From UBA8752 sp036159995 (GTDB lineage: Bacteria; Bacteroidota; Bacteroidia; Flavobacteriales_D; Sanyastnellaceae), in the NCBI GenBank assembly GCA_036159995.1, contig JAYYEI010000002.1, forward strand, positions 1 through 64,000: a stretch of 64,000 nt of DNA. Reading direction: 5' to 3'. The position numbers were made by a program, and so were the translations under genes. The notes below the pieces were generated by a model, which saw only the letters and a program-made list of their open reading frames with translations, was not told the DNA's origin and ran no database searches. Below, piece after piece: positions 60,280-64,000 of the stretch; the stretch's first letter is position 1, and each line of letters opens with the position of its first letter.

Positions 60280-61859
60280 CCCGCTTCCTCCTGCCTCTCT
60301 TCATGCTCGCTCTGGCCCTGCCAACGAGCGCACAGACTTTGAAACACACAGGGTCCGGCGTGCCATGGTCGAAGACCATTACGCCTGAGGACCTGTCCAC
60401 CCACTTGCACATCCTCGCGGCAGACAGCATGGAGGGCCGGGAAACGGGAAAGCGAGGCCAGCGCATGGCTGCCGCGTACATCGCGGAGCACTTCAAGACC
60501 ATTGGCCTGAAGGAGGTCAATGGGTCCTATTTCCAAGAGGTCCCGCTCAAGGTGTCCCAGCTCAAGGGCGGACTCTTGACGGCGGATGACCAGCAGTTCC
60601 TGTTCAAGCAGGATTGGGTCCCCTACCCCGGAATCGAGGTGTCGGATGTCGAGGGCAAGGCTGTGTTTGCCGGCTACGGCATTCAGGATCCGGAAGCGGG
60701 CTGGGACGATTACGCCGGTCTGGATGTGCAGGATCGGGTCGTGATTATCCTCGCCGGCGAGCCGGGCAGTGAGAAGAAGGGATATGAGCTAACGGGAACG
60801 AAGGAGCCGAGCCGGTGGAGCTCCATGCGCAATGCCAAGCGGGAGATTGCCGACAGCCTGGGAGCGGCGGCCATCATCGTGGTCACTGAGGAGTATGAGA
60901 CGCTGAAGTCCCGATTTGTGCCTTGGCTCAGCCGGGAGCGGATGCGGTTGGATGTGGAACGGGAAGGTGCGGGAACGGATGTGCCCACCTTGTTGATGGC
61001 CCCGGAAGCTTTGCTGACCATGACCGGCTGGAAATCCCTTGATTTCGCCCGCAAGAAGTGGCCCAAGCGCAAGCTGGACCCAGTGTCTTGGGGGTGGTGC
61101 AAATTGGCTCTCGCCCGAAAGGACGATCGGGTTGTGGCCCACAACGTATGGGGTTTGATTCCTGGGTCAGACAGCACGTTGTCCGATGAGATCGTGGTGC
61201 TGACGAGCCACTACGACCACGTCGGCGTCGACAAGAGTGGAGACGTCTTCAATGGCGCCGATGACGACGGCAGTGGAACCGTGAGCCTGCTGGAAAACGC
61301 CCAGGCTTGGATGGAAGCCAAACTGGCTGGAGAGGGACCGCGCCGCACCGTGCTCTTCATCGCCTTCGTCGGTGAGGAGAAAGGCCTTCTGGGGTCCGAA
61401 TGGTACAGCGACCACCCCGCATTCCCCCTCGAGCAGCACGTTTGTGACCTGAACATGGACATGGTGGGACGGGTGGATGAGGCCCACCCCGACGACGACC
61501 GGTACATCTATCTCATTGGCAGTGATAAACTGTCTAGCGAATTGCATGAAATCAGTGAGGCGGTGAACGCCGAGCACATCGGCATTGCGCTGGATTACAC
61601 CTTCAATGCACCGGATGATCCCAACCGCTTTTACTACCGGAGCGACCATTACAACTTCGCGAAGCACAACATCCCGGTGATCTTTTATTTCAGCGGGGTA
61701 CACGAGGACTACCACGGAGTCGGAGACACGCCGGACAAAATCCTTTACCCGAAAATGTCGGAGATCGGACAGTTGGTGTTCCTCACCTCGTGGGAGGTGG
61801 CGAACCGCGACCAAAAGCTGGTCGTCGACCGCGTCAACGATTTTCCGACGGACCGCTGA
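60276..61859 (+). CDS. M28-family metallopeptidase, secreted
   Basis: A 527-aa aminopeptidase-type protein with a signal peptide (MTRFLLPLFMLALALPTSAQ). A PA-domain insert sits at about 130-290. The zinc ligands are in TSHYDHVG, GADDDGSGT, GEEKGLLGSEW, MDMVGRVD and YRSDHYNF. ATGA overlap with rpiB suggests coupling. The end overlaps the convergent TlpA-like gene by 26 bp. Confidence 0.93.
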   Translation: MTRFLLPLFMLALALPTSAQTLKHTGSGVPWSKTITPEDLSTHLHILAADSMEGRETGKRGQRMAAAYIAEHFKTIGLKEVNGSYFQEVPLKVSQLKGGLLTADDQQFLFKQDWVPYPGIEVSDVEGKAVFAGYGIQDPEAGWDDYAGLDVQDRVVIILAGEPGSEKKGYELTGTKEPSRWSSMRNAKREIADSLGAAAIIVVTEEYETLKSRFVPWLSRERMRLDVEREGAGTDVPTLLMAPEALLTMTGWKSLDFARKKWPKRKLDPVSWGWCKLALARKDDRVVAHNVWGLIPGSDSTLSDEIVVLTSHYDHVGVDKSGDVFNGADDDGSGTVSLLENAQAWMEAKLAGEGPRRTVLFIAFVGEEKGLLGSEWYSDHPAFPLEQHVCDLNMDMVGRVDEAHPDDDRYIYLIGSDKLSSELHEISEAVNAEHIGIALDYTFNAPDDPNRFYYRSDHYNFAKHNIPVIFYFSGVHEDYHGVGDTPDKILYPKMSEIGQLVFLTSWEVANRDQKLVVDRVNDFPTDR

Positions 61860-63057
61860 TCGCCGCGGCAAAGCGGGCGATTTCGAGGTCGTGGGCGGGT
61901 CCCATGGCGGGTCCGTTGAATCCGCTGTGGATCCAGGGCTCGGCTTGGTCTGGTGAGGACACGACGGAGGTCGGGAAACTGACCACCCGGTCGAGGAAGG
62001 GCAACGCCTCCTGGGCCCTCACTTTGGACGCGGGTCCAATGAGCCGCATACGCCACCGGTCGCCGAAGCGGGTCACCCCCATCTGCTCGGCATAGCGGCG
62101 AAGTCGGGCCAACGCCGCATCGCCCCCTCCTTCGCGGTCCAATCCGCGCTCGAAGGCCAGGGTGTGCACCTGCAGGTCCGGAAACCGCTCCATCATGGAG
62201 ACGAGCAGGCGGTGCTCATCCATGCAATTCGGACACCACGAGCCCATGACGCTGAGGACATGCACGCCGTCGGATGGACCGGCTGTCCAGTGTACGCTGT
62301 CTCCTTGCAGGTCAAGACCGGCATACTGCACAGGCTGTCCGGTCCAGGACGCGATCGGAGCGTCTTCCAAGGAGGAGGAAGAGGGGTCCACCGGCCGGCC
62401 GGAAAAGGAGGTCGCGTAGTGGTTTCCACTGTGGAACACCCCACCCCGGATGGAACCATCTGCATCAAGCGAACCGGCGAACCGGAACAAGTGGGCGCCG
62501 TCGAAGGTCTGCAGGATCAGCTCGCTGCCGGTCAACGTGCCGTGCAGGTGCCGAAAGTCGCCGGTGGCCGTGGCGATGCTGCCGCGGCATCGGCCTTCTG
62601 ATTGCTGGAGGAAAAGCTGGCCGAACCAAGGATCATCCTCGCCGAAAGTCAAGGCCCAAGACAGGGTGTCCTCCCTCCATTCGGGGCTTTGCTGGGCGCG
62701 ACGGCGTTCCCAACGGGCGGCCACGCGGTATTCCCGGGGTCGGAGCACGTCGTGCCAGTGTCCGGTGTCGTTGGTGAGGGAAAGGGTGCCATCGAAGACC
62801 GGAATCGACCACAGGCCCGGGTGGGCGTCCAGCGGGGCCAAAGCCAATTCCTCCTGGTCATTGCGAAGCATCAAGGTATCCCCCACCCATTCGCCGGGAA
62901 TCGCGGCGGTTGTGCTGTCGTTCAGGTCGAAGAGAAGGACGCCCTTGGTGTCTGTCTTTTCGGCTTCAGACGGTCCACCAGAGGCGCAGCGGGAAAGCAA
63001 AACGACCACGACAGCCGCCGCCATCATGGTCGTTCCGAATCGGGATAAGCCGGCCAT
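61834..63057 (-). CDS. Lipoprotein with a thioredoxin-like (TlpA/AhpC-type) domain
   Basis: A 407-aa lipoprotein (lipobox LLSRC, Cys 24). An N-terminal part of about 220 residues shows beta-rich, DUF4369-like character (VLRPREYRVAARWERRRAQQ), then a thioredoxin fold with the redox pair in VMGSWCPNCMDEHRLLVSMM. A periplasmic disulfide reductase or thiol-sensing role is inferred. The ATG overlaps the stop of the ALDH gene (TAATG), so it is likely co-transcribed. Confidence 0.83.
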   Translation of the reverse strand: MAGLSRFGTTMMAAAVVVVLLSRCASGGPSEAEKTDTKGVLLFDLNDSTTAAIPGEWVGDTLMLRNDQEELALAPLDAHPGLWSIPVFDGTLSLTNDTGHWHDVLRPREYRVAARWERRRAQQSPEWREDTLSWALTFGEDDPWFGQLFLQQSEGRCRGSIATATGDFRHLHGTLTGSELILQTFDGAHLFRFAGSLDADGSIRGGVFHSGNHYATSFSGRPVDPSSSSLEDAPIASWTGQPVQYAGLDLQGDSVHWTAGPSDGVHVLSVMGSWCPNCMDEHRLLVSMMERFPDLQVHTLAFERGLDREGGGDAALARLRRYAEQMGVTRFGDRWRMRLIGPASKVRAQEALPFLDRVVSFPTSVVSSPDQAEPWIHSGFNGPAMGPAHDLEIARFAAAISGPSENR

Positions 63058-64000
63058 TAGAGGTCGAACTTGATGCCCTGGGCGAGCGGGAGCTCGGTGC
63101 TGTAGTTGATGGTGTTGGTCTGCCGGCGCATGTAAGCCTTCCAAGCGTCGCTGCCGGATTCACGGCCACCACCGGTTTCCTTTTCACCACCGAAGGCGCC
63201 CCCGATCTCGGCTCCGCTGGTGCCGATGTTGACGTTGGCGATGCCGCAGTCGCTGCCGGCCGCAGAGAGAAAGCGCTCTGCACTGCGCAGGTTGGTGGTC
63301 ATAATGGCAGAGGACAACCCCTGCACCACGCCATTCTGCATGGCGATGGCCTCATCGAGGGTCTCATACTTCATCACGTACAGGATGGGGGCAAACGTCT
63401 CGTGCTGGACGATGGCCATGTCGTTGGTTGCTTCGGCAATGGCTGGTTTGACGTAGCATCCGGAGGCGTACTCCCCCCCTTCCAAGACGCCGCCTTCCAC
63501 GAGGATGCGTCCCCCTTGGGCGACGACATCCTGGAGGGCCTTCTCGTACATGTGCACGGCATCGTGGTCAATGAGCGGGCCGACGTGGTTGTTTTCATCG
63601 AGCGGAGAGCCGATGCGGAGCTGGCCATAGGCCTTGGTGATGGCGGCCACCACCTTGTCATAAATGCTGCTGTGGATGATGAGCCTGCGGGTGGAAGTGC
63701 AGCGCTGGCCACAGGTTCCCACGGCGCCAAACACGGTTCCAGGAACGACCATTTTGAGGTCGGCATCGGGCTCGACGATGATGGCGTTGTTGCCTCCGAG
63801 CTCCAGCAGGCTCTTGCCGAGGCGCGCTGCGACGGCTTGGGCGACAATCTTGCCCATTCGGATGGATCCCGTCGCGGAAATCAGGGCCACGCGCTTGTCG
63901 TGGGTCATCATTTCACCGACGGTATAATCGCCCTGGATGATGCAGGACAAGCCTTCGGGCACATGATCCATGTCCCGGGTGACTTCATTCCAGATGTTCT
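63057..64000 (-). CDS. ALDH7-like aldehyde dehydrogenase, partial (5' end cut)
   Basis: The 314 visible C-terminal residues are an NAD-dependent aldehyde dehydrogenase. ELGGNNAIIV holds the general base Glu, and VFGAVGTCGQRCTSTRRLII holds the nucleophile Cys. AEIGGAFGGEKETGGGRESG and the ending TNTINYSTELPLAQGIKFDL resemble the ALDH7 group (alpha-aminoadipic semialdehyde dehydrogenase, antiquitin). The gene continues past the right edge. Its stop overlaps the TlpA-like gene. Confidence 0.9.
   Translation of the reverse strand, partial: NIWNEVTRDMDHVPEGLSCIIQGDYTVGEMMTHDKRVALISATGSIRMGKIVAQAVAARLGKSLLELGGNNAIIVEPDADLKMVVPGTVFGAVGTCGQRCTSTRRLIIHSSIYDKVVAAITKAYGQLRIGSPLDENNHVGPLIDHDAVHMYEKALQDVVAQGGRILVEGGVLEGGEYASGCYVKPAIAEATNDMAIVQHETFAPILYVMKYETLDEAIAMQNGVVQGLSSAIMTTNLRSAERFLSAAGSDCGIANVNIGTSGAEIGGAFGGEKETGGGRESGSDAWKAYMRRQTNTINYSTELPLAQGIKFDL

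Overview
This window is high-GC (roughly 60% or more), gene-dense chromosomal DNA from a member of the Bacteroidota, most likely a Flavobacteriales-type lineage (lineage is inference). Supporting signs: a PorW/SprE-like type IX secretion lipoprotein, a cargo protein with a C-terminal YPNP-type sorting domain, Bacteroidota-typical families (DUF4270, DUF4837, DUF3098, a MurF-Alr fusion, a GT5-only glycogen-synthase-like protein beside panC), an atp operon of B-E-F-H-A-G without beta and epsilon, and promoters with the Bacteroidota -7 box TAnnTTTG, often TAnnTTCG here. I see no insertion sequence, prophage, CRISPR array or rRNA operon.

Layout. 0-5.4 kb: end of a SufT-like gene and dxr (+), then a minus-strand translation/nucleotide block rplM-rpsI-rpsB-tsf-pyrH-frr. 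5.6-11.5 kb (+): tdk, murF-alr, a small Cys-rich protein, hutU, a Qnr-like pentapeptide protein. 11.6-18.2 kb (+): tetR-tolC-MFP-RND efflux operon. 18.3-24.3 kb: purF-like gene, then cysH, its Rrf2 neighbour, a T9SS cargo protein, a small membrane protein, tRNA-Leu(CAA) and a sensor kinase on minus. 24.5-34.5 kb: AsmA-like protein, lipoprotein Mn-type SOD (+), then minus-strand envelope runs ftsX-DUF3098-uppP-lipoprotein and tatA-mltD-DUF4837-FKBP, then panC. 34.6-42.2 kb: GT5-like protein, DUF4270, glmS, a PLP decarboxylase (-), a beta-barrel protein, a cyclase-family hydrolase. 42.2-52.6 kb (-): sprE/porW, bactofilin, AtpZ-like, AtpI-like, atpBEFHAG and an NtrY-like kinase. 52.7-59.35 kb: M23 peptidase (+), PfkB kinase (-), tRNA-Asn (+), then a minus-strand MORN protein / four-PAS kinase / LytTR regulator cluster. 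59.35-59.85 kb: the only long non-coding gap. 59.85-64 kb: rpiB and an M28 peptidase (+), a TlpA-like lipoprotein and an ALDH7-type dehydrogenase cut by the right edge (-).

The most interesting feature is that gap. Strand composition flips there: C exceeds G on the + strand to the left even inside + strand genes, and G exceeds C to the right even inside - strand genes. The gap carries an AT-rich stretch and a cluster of DnaA-box-like TCCACA motifs. Highly expressed genes on the left (ribosomal proteins, EF-Ts, ATP synthase) lie on the minus strand, pointing away from it. I read it as a candidate chromosomal replication origin (oriC) with no dnaA beside it in this window.

Other points: a His-rich periplasmic insertion in AtpB, a 33-bp tandem repeat building an acidic tail on ribosomal protein S2, promoters so close to start codons that leaderless mRNAs are likely, and repeated tail-to-tail gene overlaps.
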